From Aquihabitans sp. G128 (GTDB lineage: Bacteria; Actinomycetota; Acidimicrobiia; Acidimicrobiales; Iamiaceae), in assembly GCF_019048865.1 (NCBI RefSeq), contig NZ_CP077604.1:2666001-2730000 (forward strand): a stretch of 64,000 bases of DNA, read 5' to 3'. The notes below the pieces were generated by a model. It was not told the DNA's origin. It made no database searches and saw nothing but the letters and a program-made list of their open reading frames with translations. The position numbers were made by a program, and so were the translations under genes. Numbering within the stretch: the stretch's first letter is position 1; each line of letters opens with the position of its first letter. This document shows positions 33,718-41,973 of the stretch, piece after piece.

Positions 33718-34839
33718 CTAGAGGGCGACGGCGACCTCGCCGCAGGCGACGGACACGCAGAGGCGGATGGGCTCGGCATCGGCTGCGGACGCCTCGCCGG
33801 TGACGACGTTGCGCACGACGCCGGCGGTCTTGGTGGTGGTGCAGGTGCCGCAGATGCCGCGGCGGCAGCCGAAGGCGGGGCTGAGGCCGGCCGCTTCGGC
33901 GGTCTCGAGCAGGGTGCCGCTGGCAGCGACCCGGGTGCCGGAGCGCTCGAAGGCCACGATGCCGTCACCGGCGTCGAGCGACGGGTCGACCGGCGGGAGG
34001 CCGAAGCGCTCCAGGTGCACCCGGTCGCTGAGGCCGAGGTCGGCGTGGTGGGCCTCGACCGATGCCATCAGCGGGGCCGGGCCGCACAGGAAGATCCGGG
34101 CATCGGCGGGGTCGTCGACGATGGCGGCGAGGTGCTCCGGGCCGTAGAAGCCCACCAGGTCGGTGCGCTCGTCGTCCTCGGTGAGCCCGAGCAGGAGGCG
34201 GCCCTGGGGCAGGGCGGCGGTCAGCATCCGCAGCTCGTCGAGGTAGCAGACGCTTCCCTCGGTGAGCCCGTAGTGGACGAACGTGACCGGTCCGGCGTGG
34301 CCCTCGTCGACGAGGGTGCGCAGCATCGAGAGGACGGGGGTGATGCCGCTGCCGCCGCTGATGAAGACGAGGTGGTCGCGCCGGTCGTCGGGCTCGGGGA
34401 GGGTGAAGTCGCCCTTCGCCTCCGACAGGCGCAGCACCATCCCGGCGCGGGCGTGGCCCACCAGGTGGCGGCTCACCCGACCGTCGGGGTTGGCCTTGAC
34501 CGTGAGCTCCAGCGAGCCGTCGGCCCGGTGCGGGGAGCCCGCCAGGCTGAAGCAGCGCTGGTGGACCACGCCGTCGATGTCGACGCCCACCACCACGTGC
34601 TGCCCGGCCCGGAAGCCGGCCCAGGTGTCGTTGGGGCGCAGCGTCAGGGTGACGGTGCCATCGGTCTGGCGGACGGCGGAGGTGACCTCGGCCCGGGTCT
34701 CGCGCACCACCCAGCGGGGGTCGACCAGCTCGAGGTAGCGGTCGACGCCGTGCGGCGCCGTCAGCTTGTCGACCAGGTCGGAGGCGAGGGCCCGGCGCAC
34801 GAGGCCTCGGGGCCGGGCGGGGGTCAGCGTCTGCACCAT
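33718..34839 (-). CDS. Ferredoxin-NAD(P)H reductase partner of desaturase
   Basis: A 373-aa protein that passes electrons from NAD(P)H to the desaturase. Domains: FAD-binding (HQRCFSLAGSP, RxxS type, about residues 130-140), NAD-binding (FISGGSGITPVLSML, FLCGPAPLM), and a C-terminal plant-type 2Fe-2S ferredoxin with CRRGICGTCTTT...C. Start ATG 34839 with AGGAGCG upstream; an earlier ATG would cross the operator. Expression probably set by the palindrome at 34859. Confidence 0.92.
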   Translation of the reverse strand: MVQTLTPARPRGLVRRALASDLVDKLTAPHGVDRYLELVDPRWVVRETRAEVTSAVRQTDGTVTLTLRPNDTWAGFRAGQHVVVGVDIDGVVHQRCFSLAGSPHRADGSLELTVKANPDGRVSRHLVGHARAGMVLRLSEAKGDFTLPEPDDRRDHLVFISGGSGITPVLSMLRTLVDEGHAGPVTFVHYGLTEGSVCYLDELRMLTAALPQGRLLLGLTEDDERTDLVGFYGPEHLAAIVDDPADARIFLCGPAPLMASVEAHHADLGLSDRVHLERFGLPPVDPSLDAGDGIVAFERSGTRVAASGTLLETAEAAGLSPAFGCRRGICGTCTTTKTAGVVRNVVTGEASAADAEPIRLCVSVACGEVAVAL

Positions 34840-34858
34840 CTTGCGCTCCTCGGAGTGA

Positions 34859-34874
34859 GTGAACAACTGTTCAC
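34859..34874. promoter_or_regulatory. Palindromic operator, DesT/FabR-like
   Basis: GTGAACA-AC-TGTTCAC is a perfect 7-bp inverted repeat with a 2-bp centre, 20 bp before the reductase ATG and about 107 bp before the divergent TetR gene. It resembles the remembered AGTGAAC-type sites bound by the fatty-acid-sensing regulators DesT/FabR. A lone half-site, GTGAAC, occurs at about 34924. Confidence 0.8.
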
Positions 34875-34968
34875 CACAGTACGGATCACCTTGCGGCGCA
34901 ACAAGAGGCAAGGGTCACATCGGGTGAACGAGCGTCCACCGGAAGGGATCGTCGCCGAGCGGGGCGCC

Positions 34969-34974
34969 TACCCT
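34969..34974 (+). promoter_or_regulatory. Leaderless -10 (TACCCT) for the TetR gene
   Basis: TACCCT is 6 nt before the GTG at 34981; no SD present. Confidence 0.5.
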
Positions 34975-34980
34975 GGAGCC

Positions 34981-35649
34981 GTGCCCCGGCCCCCACGATC
35001 GAGCAGCAGCGCCGGCCGCACGCCGCGCACGGTCGACAAGAGCCGCACGCGCCGGGCCCTGCTCGACGGGGCCTTGGCGCTGCTCGAGGACCGCAGCCTG
35101 GACAACCTCGGCATCCGGGAGGTCACCCGGGCCGCCGGCGTGGCGCCTGCCGCGTTCTACCGCCACTTCGCCAGCATCGACGACCTCGGCCTGGTGCTGG
35201 TCGAGGAGGCGTTCGCCACCCTGCGGGGCCTCATGCGCGACGCCCGGGACGACGTCAACGCGGCCGACGACATGATCAAGGGCTCCGTCGCGGTGCTCGT
35301 CACCCACATCCACGACAACCCGGGCCACTACCGCTTCATCGCCCGCGAGCAGTACAGCGCCGTGCTCTCGGTCCGGCTGGCCATCCGTCGGGACCTGCGC
35401 CTCTTCGCCACCGAGCTGGCCACCGACCTCGCCCGCCTCCCGCTGGTGAACACCTGGCCGACGGCCGACCTGGTGATGCTGGCGGAGCTGATCGTCGGGC
35501 TCATGGTCGACACGTCGAAGCGCCTGCTCGACGTGATCGAGGAGGGCCCCGAGCGCGAGCCGGAGCTGGTGGCCGACACCGAGCGCCGGCTCCGCTACCT
35601 CACCTTCGGGGCCACGGCCTGGAAGCCCCGGGGCAACCGCCGCACCTGA
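34981..35649 (+). CDS. TetR family regulator of fatty acid desaturation
   Basis: A 222-aa repressor. After a basic lead the N-terminal HTH reads RRALLDGALALLEDRSLDNLGIREVTRAAGVAPAAFYRHFASIDDLGLVLVEE (about residues 20-73). It has the FabR/DesT-like FYRHF..-DDLGLVL helix 3-4 pattern. The C-terminal ligand domain (HIHDNPGHYRFIAREQYSAVLSVRLAIRRD) also resembles FabR. It is divergent from the reductase-desaturase operon across the palindromic operator, so it most likely represses that operon in response to acyl-CoA composition (inference). Confidence 0.88.
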   Translation: MPRPPRSSSSAGRTPRTVDKSRTRRALLDGALALLEDRSLDNLGIREVTRAAGVAPAAFYRHFASIDDLGLVLVEEAFATLRGLMRDARDDVNAADDMIKGSVAVLVTHIHDNPGHYRFIAREQYSAVLSVRLAIRRDLRLFATELATDLARLPLVNTWPTADLVMLAELIVGLMVDTSKRLLDVIEEGPEREPELVADTERRLRYLTFGATAWKPRGNRRT

Positions 35650-35655
35650 GGGCGC

Positions 35656-36147
35656 TCAGGCCACCGGCACGAGGTGGAAGACCCGGATGTTGCGGCCGCT
35701 CGACTCGACGTAGTCGTCGTAGGCGGGCCACACCGCGGTGAGCCGGGGCCACACCGCCGCCTTCTCGTCGTCGTCGAGCAGGTCGGCCCGCACGGCGGTG
35801 GTGGCCTTGCCGTAGGAGACGGTGGCCGACGGATCGGCCACCAGGTTCCCGGTCCACGCCGGGTGGTGCTCCTGGCCGAAGTTCGACCCGACCACCCACC
35901 AGCCGCCCTCGTCGTCCGGCACGCAGGCCAGCGGCGTCTCGCGGGGCTGGCCGCTCTTGCGACCGGTGGAGGTGAGCAGGAGGCTCGGCACCAGCATGCG
36001 GCTGACGATCACCCGACCGCCGGTGAGGCGGTGCAAGGCCTTGTCGAGCGGCGGCACCACCTTGGGGCCGACCTTGCGGAACGCCGAGCTGGTGGCGACC
36101 TTGCGGGTGGCACGCCCGACGGGACCATCGACGTCGAACACGGCCAT
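35656..36147 (-). CDS. Deazaflavin (F420)-dependent nitroreductase family protein
   Basis: A 163-aa split-barrel protein of the Ddn/Rv3547 family, which uses reduced F420 to reduce quinones or nitroaromatics. Signatures are LLLTSTGRKSGQPRETPLAC, WWVVGSNFGQEHHPAWTGNLVADPSATV and YVESSGRNIRVFHLVP. The N-terminus has a basic amphipathic segment, consistent with membrane association. A TAGGGT box lies 7 nt before the ATG, giving a leaderless start. Confidence 0.88.
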   Translation of the reverse strand: MAVFDVDGPVGRATRKVATSSAFRKVGPKVVPPLDKALHRLTGGRVIVSRMLVPSLLLTSTGRKSGQPRETPLACVPDDEGGWWVVGSNFGQEHHPAWTGNLVADPSATVSYGKATTAVRADLLDDDEKAAVWPRLTAVWPAYDDYVESSGRNIRVFHLVPVA

Positions 36148-36154
36148 GGCCCGA

Positions 36155-36160
36155 ACCCTA
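36155..36160 (-). promoter_or_regulatory. Leaderless -10 (TAGGGT) for nitroreductase
   Basis: TAGGGT on the minus strand, 7 nt before the ATG at 36147. Confidence 0.5.
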
Positions 36161-36167
36161 CCGAGGC

Positions 36168-36429
36168 TCAGTCCTTGCGGCGGCGACGGATGAGCGCCGC
36201 GATCAGGGCGCCGACCACGGCGGTGGCGAGCAGGACGACCACCAGCGGGGCCCGCACCTCGGCCACCACGAAGCTGACCTTGGTGGTGCGGGTGTTGGCC
36301 AGGGCGAAGGCCAGGAGGACCACGCCGAGGATGACCGGGGGGCGCGATGTGGGCCCAGTTGGGCCCCGACGAGTCGACCTTCTTGCCGCTGTCGTCGATC
36401 GTGTTCCCTCGTCCGTCGTCCCAAGCCAT
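36168..36429 (-). CDS. LapA-domain small membrane protein (frame broken)
   Basis: Start MAWDDGRGNTIDDSGKKVD is in one frame; PPVILGVVLLAFALANTRTTKVSFV, a second TM segment (APLVVVLLATAVVGALIAALI) and the tail RRRRKD are in another. The frames join at the six-base run near 36338-36343; dropping one base gives a coherent 86-aa protein. Two TM helices with an ANTxxVxxxF centre and basic end match the LapA/DUF1049 family, small envelope-linked proteins of unclear role. Confidence 0.75.
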
Positions 36430-36498
36430 GGGGCGCTCCGTTCACTCGTCGCTCGTCCGCCCGCTCTCGTACCCCGTTCGAGGTGCGACGATGCGGGC

Positions 36499-37305
36499 AT
36501 GGACTGGCAGGGCGCGCACGTGGTGGTCACCGGTGGGTCGAGCGGGATCGGCGAGGCGGTGGCGCTGGAAGCGGCACGCCGCCGCGCGCGGGTGACCCTG
36601 GTGGCCCGCACGTCGAGCCGGCTCGACGAAGCGGCGTCGCGCATCCGAGCCGGGGCGCGGGGCTCGGTGGTGGGCGTGGTGTCGGCCGACGTGAGCGACC
36701 AGGCCGCCATCACCGCAGCCCTCGACCGGGCCGCGGCGGAGCGAGGGCCCGTCGACGTGCTCGTCTGCTCGGCCGGCGTGACCCGGCCCGGCCGGTTCCT
36801 GGAGCTCGACGACGACGTCTTCCGCTCGATGATCGACATCGACTACTACGGCACGCTCTGGCCGGTGCGCTGCGTGGCCCCGGCCATGGTCGAGCGAGGC
36901 TCGGGCTCCATCGTCGGCGTCTCGTCGGCTGCCGGCCTGGTGGGCGTCTACGGCTACTCCGCCTACGGCGCCGCCAAGTTCGCCGTCCGTGGTCTGCTCG
37001 AGTCGCTGCGCACCGAGCTGGCACCCCACGGCGTCCACGTCGGCTGCGCGTACCCGCCCGACGTCGACACGCCGATGCTGGCCGAGGAGGAGCCGTTCAA
37101 GCCGGCCGAGACCAAGGCCATCGCCGGCGCCATCAAGCCGATCTCCGCCCAGCAGGTGGCCGCTGCCATCCTCGCCGGCATCGACGGTCACAAGGCCGAG
37201 ATCTACGCCGATCCGCAGACGCGAGCGCTGGCCCGCACCGTCGCCGCCGCACCGGCGGTGTACCGCCGCCTCTTCGATCGCCGGGTGCGCCAGACCCCAC
37301 TCTGA
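36499..37305 (+). CDS. Short-chain dehydrogenase, 3-ketosphinganine-reductase-like
   Basis: A 268-aa NAD(P)H-dependent reductase. The cofactor motif is TGGSSGIGEA (about residues 12-21), the NAG variant is CSAGV, and the catalytic triad is Ser in VGVSSAAGLVG, Tyr in YGYSAYGAAKFA, and Lys. The segment CAYPPDVDTPMLAEEEPFKPAETKAI is very like the YPPDTDTP..AEE...KP.ET signature of eukaryotic KDSR/Tsc10 reductases, suggesting a 3-keto lipid substrate. No serine palmitoyltransferase gene is nearby, so sphingolipid synthesis is not shown. Confidence 0.85.
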   Translation: MDWQGAHVVVTGGSSGIGEAVALEAARRRARVTLVARTSSRLDEAASRIRAGARGSVVGVVSADVSDQAAITAALDRAAAERGPVDVLVCSAGVTRPGRFLELDDDVFRSMIDIDYYGTLWPVRCVAPAMVERGSGSIVGVSSAAGLVGVYGYSAYGAAKFAVRGLLESLRTELAPHGVHVGCAYPPDVDTPMLAEEEPFKPAETKAIAGAIKPISAQQVAAAILAGIDGHKAEIYADPQTRALARTVAAAPAVYRRLFDRRVRQTPL

Positions 37306-37441
37306 CCATCGAAGGGGTCACCCGGACGGGTGGATCGGCGGCGGCGATGGGGGCCGTTCGGCCCCTTCCCGGTCGTCTTCCTTGCGGCACGGCATCCTCC
37401 GCCCGATCGAGGGGGTGCGGCCAGCCGTCGCAGGAACCCCC

Positions 37442-39829
37442 ATGCCCACTCGCACCGAGCACCGATCCGCCGCGATCGCCGCCACCGTCGTGGCGGTCTT
37501 CGCCGCGCTCATCTTCGCCAAGGTGCCGTCGGCCCGGGCGGCGGTGCTGCTCTCGAACGTGGGCCAGTGCCTGGCTCCCGCCCTCGCGGCGGCGGCCGGC
37601 GTCCGCGCCTCGACCCGGGCGACGACCGTGCGCCTGCGCCGCGGCTGGCTCCTGCTCGGCGCCTCGGCGGCGTCCTGGTCGCTCGGCCAGGTCGTGTGGA
37701 CCTACTACGAGGTGAGCGGAGCCGCCGCCCCGTTCCCGTCGCTCGCCGACGTGGGCTACCTGGCCGCGGTGCCCCTGGCCATGCTGTCGGTCGGGTTGCT
37801 CGCTGCCTCTCCCACCCGCTCGGCCCGCCTCGTGGCGGGGCTCGACGGGCTGCTGCTCGCCGGGTCGCTCCTGGCCATCAGCTGGCCGCTGGTGCTGGGC
37901 CCGAGCTGGGACGCCGGCGGCGACGACCCGCTCACCTTCGCCCTCAGCCTGGCGTACCCGGTGGGCACGCTGGTGGTGGCCTCCACCGTGCTGCTGGCCC
38001 TCATGCGCGCCGGCGGGCGGGGCTCGGTGCCCCTGGGGCGCATCGCCGCCGGCCTGCTGGTCCTGGCCGGGGCCGACAGCATCTTCGTCTGGTCGACCCT
38101 CAAGGGGACCGAGCAGCAGATCTCGCCGTCCGACGTCGGCTGGGTGGGCGGCTACGTCTGCATCCTCCTGGCCGCGCTGGCGTTCCCGACGTCGAAGGCC
38201 GACCACGAGGAGCAACCCCAGGTGCAGGAGCGAGCGGCGGAGGCGCCTTCGCTCTACCGCGCCCTTCTGCCCCTCGGCACCGCCGGGTTGGCCCTCGGCG
38301 TCCGGGTGGTGCTGCTCGTGGCCGGCCACCACGACGATCCGTTCCTCGACGGCGTGAGCGTGGCGGTGGTGGCCCTCGTGCTGGCCCGCCACCTCGTGAC
38401 CATGCGGGAGAACCAGGACCTCACCCGCTCGCTGGAGGAGAAGATCCACCAGCTCACCGCTCGCGAGGAGCAGCTCAGCCACCAGGCCTTCCACGACCCG
38501 CTCACCGGCCTGGCCAACCGCCGGCTCTTCGGCGACCGCGTCGACCACGCCCTCGCTCGCAGCCGCCGGACCGACGAGCGCACGGCGGTGCTCTTCATCG
38601 ACCTCGACGACTTCAAGGTCGTCAACGACAGCCTCGGCCACGCCGCCGGCGACCGCCTGCTGGTGGCCGTCGGCTCCCGCATCAGCGGCTGCGTCCGGCC
38701 CGGCGACACGGTGTCGCGGCTCGGCGGCGACGAGTTCGGCGTCCTGCTGGAGGAGCTCGAGACGCTCGACCGGGCGGTGACGGTGGCCAACCGGATCCTG
38801 GAGGCCCTCGAGGTCCCGTTCCCGGTGGACGGCCGCCAGGTGTTCACCCGGGCGAGCATCGGCCTGGCCCTCGCCGAGCAGGGTGACCGGCCCGACGGCG
38901 ACCACCTGCTCGCCGACGCCGACGCCGCCCTCTACGCCGCCAAGGCCGCCGGCAAGGCGACGTTCCGCCGGTTCGAGACCGAGATGCGCTCGACGGCCAT
39001 GGCCCGCCTGGAGCTGGGCCAGGACCTGCGCCGCGCCGTGCAGGAGGAGCAGTTCCTCTGCCACTACCAGCCCATCGTCGACCTGGTGAGCGGGCGGGTG
39101 GTGGCCATGGAGGCGCTGGTGCGCTGGGACCACCCGGAGCGGGGCCTGCTCAGCCCGGACACGTTCATCCCCCTCGCCGAGGCCACCGGCGGCATAAACG
39201 CCATCGGCGCCCACGTGCTGCGGACGGCCACCGGGCACGCCGCCGCGTGGCGCCGATCCGGTGCGGCCAAGCCGGACCTGGAGCTGCACGTGAACCTCTC
39301 GGGCCGGCAGCTCGAGGAGGCCGACCTGGTGGCCCAGGTCCGGCGCGAGCTCGAGCGCTCCGGCTTCCCGCCGGACCTGCTGGTGCTCGAGATCACCGAG
39401 AGCGTGGCGGTCGACGTCGGCGCCCGCCACCTGGAGCGCCTCGTGGGCTTGCAGCAGCTGGGCGTGCGGCTGGCCATCGACGACTTCGGCACCGGCTACT
39501 CGTCGCTCAACTACCTGCGCACGCTGCCCGTCGAGGTGCTGAAGATCGATCGGGCCTTCGCCCAGACCATCGACGGTGCGACCGACCCGGTGCTGCTCGA
39601 GGCGATCGTGCAGCTGGGCCACTCGCTCGGGATCGACGTGGTGGCCGAGGGCATCGAGCGCGAGGACCAGGCCGCCACGCTGCGGCGCATGGGCTGCCGC
39701 CGGGCCCAGGGCTACCTGTTCCGGGCGCCCGTCCCGGCAGCCGAGGTGCCGGCGCTGCTGGCGTCGGGCTCGCTGCTGCCGCCGCCGGCGTCGTCAGGTG
39801 GGGCGAACCAGGTGGTCACGCGGCCGTAA
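37442..39829 (+). CDS. Membrane-bound GGDEF-EAL c-di-GMP protein
   Basis: A 795-aa protein. The N-terminal about 330 residues form about eight to ten TM helices (a MASE-like sensor, no family assigned). A short coiled coil (ENQDLTRSLEEKIHQLTAREEQLSHQ) leads into GGDEF with RLGGDEFGVLLEE intact near 427. EAL follows with AMEALVRW (about 555), LEITESVAV, DDFGTGYSSLNYL and AEGIERE. Both activities are possible. Upstream is a GGGGCC/GGCCCC hairpin (about 37349-37364). I looked for a c-di-GMP (GEMM) riboswitch before it and saw none. Confidence 0.93.
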   Translation: MPTRTEHRSAAIAATVVAVFAALIFAKVPSARAAVLLSNVGQCLAPALAAAAGVRASTRATTVRLRRGWLLLGASAASWSLGQVVWTYYEVSGAAAPFPSLADVGYLAAVPLAMLSVGLLAASPTRSARLVAGLDGLLLAGSLLAISWPLVLGPSWDAGGDDPLTFALSLAYPVGTLVVASTVLLALMRAGGRGSVPLGRIAAGLLVLAGADSIFVWSTLKGTEQQISPSDVGWVGGYVCILLAALAFPTSKADHEEQPQVQERAAEAPSLYRALLPLGTAGLALGVRVVLLVAGHHDDPFLDGVSVAVVALVLARHLVTMRENQDLTRSLEEKIHQLTAREEQLSHQAFHDPLTGLANRRLFGDRVDHALARSRRTDERTAVLFIDLDDFKVVNDSLGHAAGDRLLVAVGSRISGCVRPGDTVSRLGGDEFGVLLEELETLDRAVTVANRILEALEVPFPVDGRQVFTRASIGLALAEQGDRPDGDHLLADADAALYAAKAAGKATFRRFETEMRSTAMARLELGQDLRRAVQEEQFLCHYQPIVDLVSGRVVAMEALVRWDHPERGLLSPDTFIPLAEATGGINAIGAHVLRTATGHAAAWRRSGAAKPDLELHVNLSGRQLEEADLVAQVRRELERSGFPPDLLVLEITESVAVDVGARHLERLVGLQQLGVRLAIDDFGTGYSSLNYLRTLPVEVLKIDRAFAQTIDGATDPVLLEAIVQLGHSLGIDVVAEGIEREDQAATLRRMGCRRAQGYLFRAPVPAAEVPALLASGSLLPPPASSGGANQVVTRP

Positions 39830-39969
39830 CCACCCCGACCGGGATGGCACCGGGCTCGGGCGCGAGGATGGTCCGGTGAGCGGACCTGGCGGGCTCAAGC
39901 GACGACAGCACGCGCCCGGGCCCCCGGCGGAGGCCCCGCAGCGCCCCAGGCGCACCGCCCGGGCCGTGG

Positions 39970-40512
39970 GTGCGGTCGACCGCGCCACGCTCTCGCCGGG
40001 CCCACCGCCGGCTGGCGCTGGCCGGCGTGGTCACCGCGCTGCTGGTGGTCCCGGTCGCGCTCCGCGTGGAGCTGGCGGCGGCCCGGCACCAGCGGGACCG
40101 GGCCGAGCAGGCCGCCCGCCGGGCCCAGCGCGCCGAGCGGGCCGAGCGCGAGGTGCTGGCCAACGGCGCCGCCACCCTCGCCGCCCACCAGGAGCGCGCC
40201 GAGGTGGCCGCCACGGCCGTCGAGGCCGCCCGCGCTCGGCTGGCCGAGGCCGGGGTGTCCGAGAAGGCGCTGCGCGAGGTGTTGAACGAGACCAAGGGCA
40301 AGGTCGCCGGCGTCGAGGCCCAGAGCAGGGGCCTCAGCAAGGACCTCGATCGCCAGGCCGCCCAGCTGCCCGCCGCCATGGGCTGCGTCGACGAGGTCGT
40401 GCGGGTGGTGGGCCGGGCCGCCCAGGCCGCGTCGACCGGGGACGACTCGCCCGGGCTCAGCGCCGACTGCGTGGCCCTCGGCCGGGCGGTGCTCGACGAG
40501 AGCAAGCGGTGA
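39970..40512 (+). CDS. Membrane-anchored coiled-coil protein
   Basis: A 180-aa protein with a basic N-terminus (SRRAHRR), one TM helix (about residues 14-33, LALAGVVTALLVVPVAL) and a long charged Ala/Arg/Glu coiled coil to about residue 135. A C-terminal part with two Cys (GCVDEVVRV...SADCVAL) could form a disulfide outside the membrane. GTG start, uncertain. Its stop overlaps the next gene start (GTGA). The two proteins share the same TM-plus-coiled-coil design and probably interact. Confidence 0.6.
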   Translation: MRSTAPRSRRAHRRLALAGVVTALLVVPVALRVELAAARHQRDRAEQAARRAQRAERAEREVLANGAATLAAHQERAEVAATAVEAARARLAEAGVSEKALREVLNETKGKVAGVEAQSRGLSKDLDRQAAQLPAAMGCVDEVVRVVGRAAQAASTGDDSPGLSADCVALGRAVLDESKR

Positions 40513-41879
40513 GCCGCCGTCGCCCGTGGGCCGCACGCGTCGGCCTGGCTGCGCTGGTGGTCGCATCGGTCGCCACGAGCGTGGTGACCGTCCGGCAGCT
40601 CGAGGAGGCCCGCACCGATCGCAGCGCCGCCTTCGAGGCCCAGGCGGTGGCTCGCACCGATCGCGCCGGCATGGCCGACGAGCTCGCCGCCCTCGAGCGC
40701 TCGCTGGCGGTGGCCGACGACGATGCCGAGCGGGACGGCACGACCGCCTCGGCCCTCGACGATGCCAGCGACCAGCTGGCGCTCATGCGGGCCCGCATCG
40801 AGCAGGTGCGCAAGCAGGTCGCGGCCAAGACCGCCGAGGTCCGCAAGCGCCAGCAGCCGCTGGACCTGCTGGTCTCGTGCCAGCGGTCGCTCGACTCGGC
40901 CGCCGGCGCCCTGCGCGATCGGGCTGCGCCGGACCGGGCCTCGGCCGCGGTGGGCGCCCTCGAGGCGGGGCGGGGCACCTGCCAGCGGGCGCTGTCGCTG
41001 GTGCGGGGCGTCGGCTCGGCCGTGCACCCCTACGACTTCCCTGACCCGTTCGTGCTGCGGCTCGACGGGCTCGGCTACCTGGCCTACGGCACCAACGGGC
41101 CCGGCGGCTCGATCCAGGTGCTCGCCTCCACCGACCTGAAGGCCTGGAAGGTGCTGCGCCCGGCCCTGACCTCGGTGGCCGCCTGGGCCGAGCCCGGCTA
41201 CACGTGGGCGCCGTCGGTCATGCGCTTCGGCGACCGGTGGGTGCTCTACTACGCCGCTCGGGTGCGGGGCTCCAAGCGCCAGTGCATCTCCAGCGCCACC
41301 TCCACGTCGCCGGCCGGGCCCTTCGTCGACGACACCATCCTCCCGCTCGTGTGCCAGGCCGACCTCGGCGGGTCCATCGACCCGAGCCCCTATCGGGACG
41401 AGCTGGGCTTCGCCCACCTGGCCTGGAAGAGCGAGAGCGAGGTCGGCGGCGGCCGGGCGGGCATCTGGACCCAGGTGGTGGGGGGCGACGGCCGGACCCT
41501 CTTCGGCCCGCCCCGGCGGTTGCTGCTGGCGGACAGGGGCTGGGAGTCGCGCATCGTCGAGAACCCCTCGATGGCCAAGGTCGGCGACCAGTGGGTGCTG
41601 CTCTACTCCGGCAACCGCTGGAACAGCGCCGACTACGCCATGGGCTACGCCACCTGCGCCAGCGCGATGGGGCCGTGCACCCGAGCCCGCCCCGACCCGG
41701 TGGTGCGGACCGACGCCACCATGCAGGGTCCCGGCGGTGGCGAGCTGTTCCGGGTGGGCGACGGCTCGCTGCGCGTGGCCTTCGCCGCCTGGGACCCCGG
41801 CGTGATCGGGTACCCCAACGCCCGGCGGCTCCACGTCGCCACGGTCACCGCCACCCCGCTCGGCCTCGTCATCGGCTGA
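40509..41879 (+). CDS. Membrane-anchored coiled-coil GH43-like glycosidase
   Basis: A 456-aa protein: TM anchor (about 8-27), coiled coil (about 28-115), a Cys-containing linker, then a five-bladed propeller of the GH43/68 type from about 175. Candidate acidic residues are Asp179 in YDFPDPF, Asp in GSIDPSPY, and Glu in RIVENPSM. TWAPSVMRFGDRWVLYYAARV and LASTDLKAWKVL are typical GH43 blades. It probably acts on an arabinose- or xylose-containing surface glycan outside the cell (inference). Translationally coupled to the preceding coiled-coil gene. Confidence 0.75.
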   Translation: MSRRRPWAARVGLAALVVASVATSVVTVRQLEEARTDRSAAFEAQAVARTDRAGMADELAALERSLAVADDDAERDGTTASALDDASDQLALMRARIEQVRKQVAAKTAEVRKRQQPLDLLVSCQRSLDSAAGALRDRAAPDRASAAVGALEAGRGTCQRALSLVRGVGSAVHPYDFPDPFVLRLDGLGYLAYGTNGPGGSIQVLASTDLKAWKVLRPALTSVAAWAEPGYTWAPSVMRFGDRWVLYYAARVRGSKRQCISSATSTSPAGPFVDDTILPLVCQADLGGSIDPSPYRDELGFAHLAWKSESEVGGGRAGIWTQVVGGDGRTLFGPPRRLLLADRGWESRIVENPSMAKVGDQWVLLYSGNRWNSADYAMGYATCASAMGPCTRARPDPVVRTDATMQGPGGGELFRVGDGSLRVAFAAWDPGVIGYPNARRLHVATVTATPLGLVIG

Positions 41880-41893
41880 CCGGTCGGTCCCCC

Positions 41894-41926
41894 GTTCAGG
41901 TGGCGTTCAGGTCCGGACCGTACGGT
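41894..41926 (+). promoter_or_regulatory. PHO-box-like direct repeat plus -10 (TACGGT)
   Basis: Two adjacent 11-bp direct repeats, GTTCAGGTGGC and GTTCAGGTCCG (41894-41904, 41905-41915), match the layout of OmpR/PhoP-class binding sites (GTTCA every 11 bp). The -10 hexamer TACGGT (41921-41926) follows at the distance expected when an activator replaces the -35. The LPRTG gene starts 48 nt later. Confidence 0.6.
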
Positions 41927-41973
41927 CCCGGGCGGCGCCCCAGGGGGGTGCGCCGCATCCGGGGAGGACCCAC

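Noticed and set aside
31975-35649. A 1224-codon plus-strand open frame spanning several minus-strand genes
   Set aside because: Only its last 222 codons (TetR) show family sequence. The rest is the antisense of the ferredoxin reductase and desaturase genes and gives low-complexity H/L/V/E-rich sequence typical of shadow frames in high-GC DNA.
37306-37441. Possible c-di-GMP (GEMM) riboswitch before the membrane GGDEF-EAL gene
   Set aside because: No GEMM core (CGCAAAGCC-type loop and receptor) is present. Only a simple GGGGCC/GGCCCC hairpin is visible.
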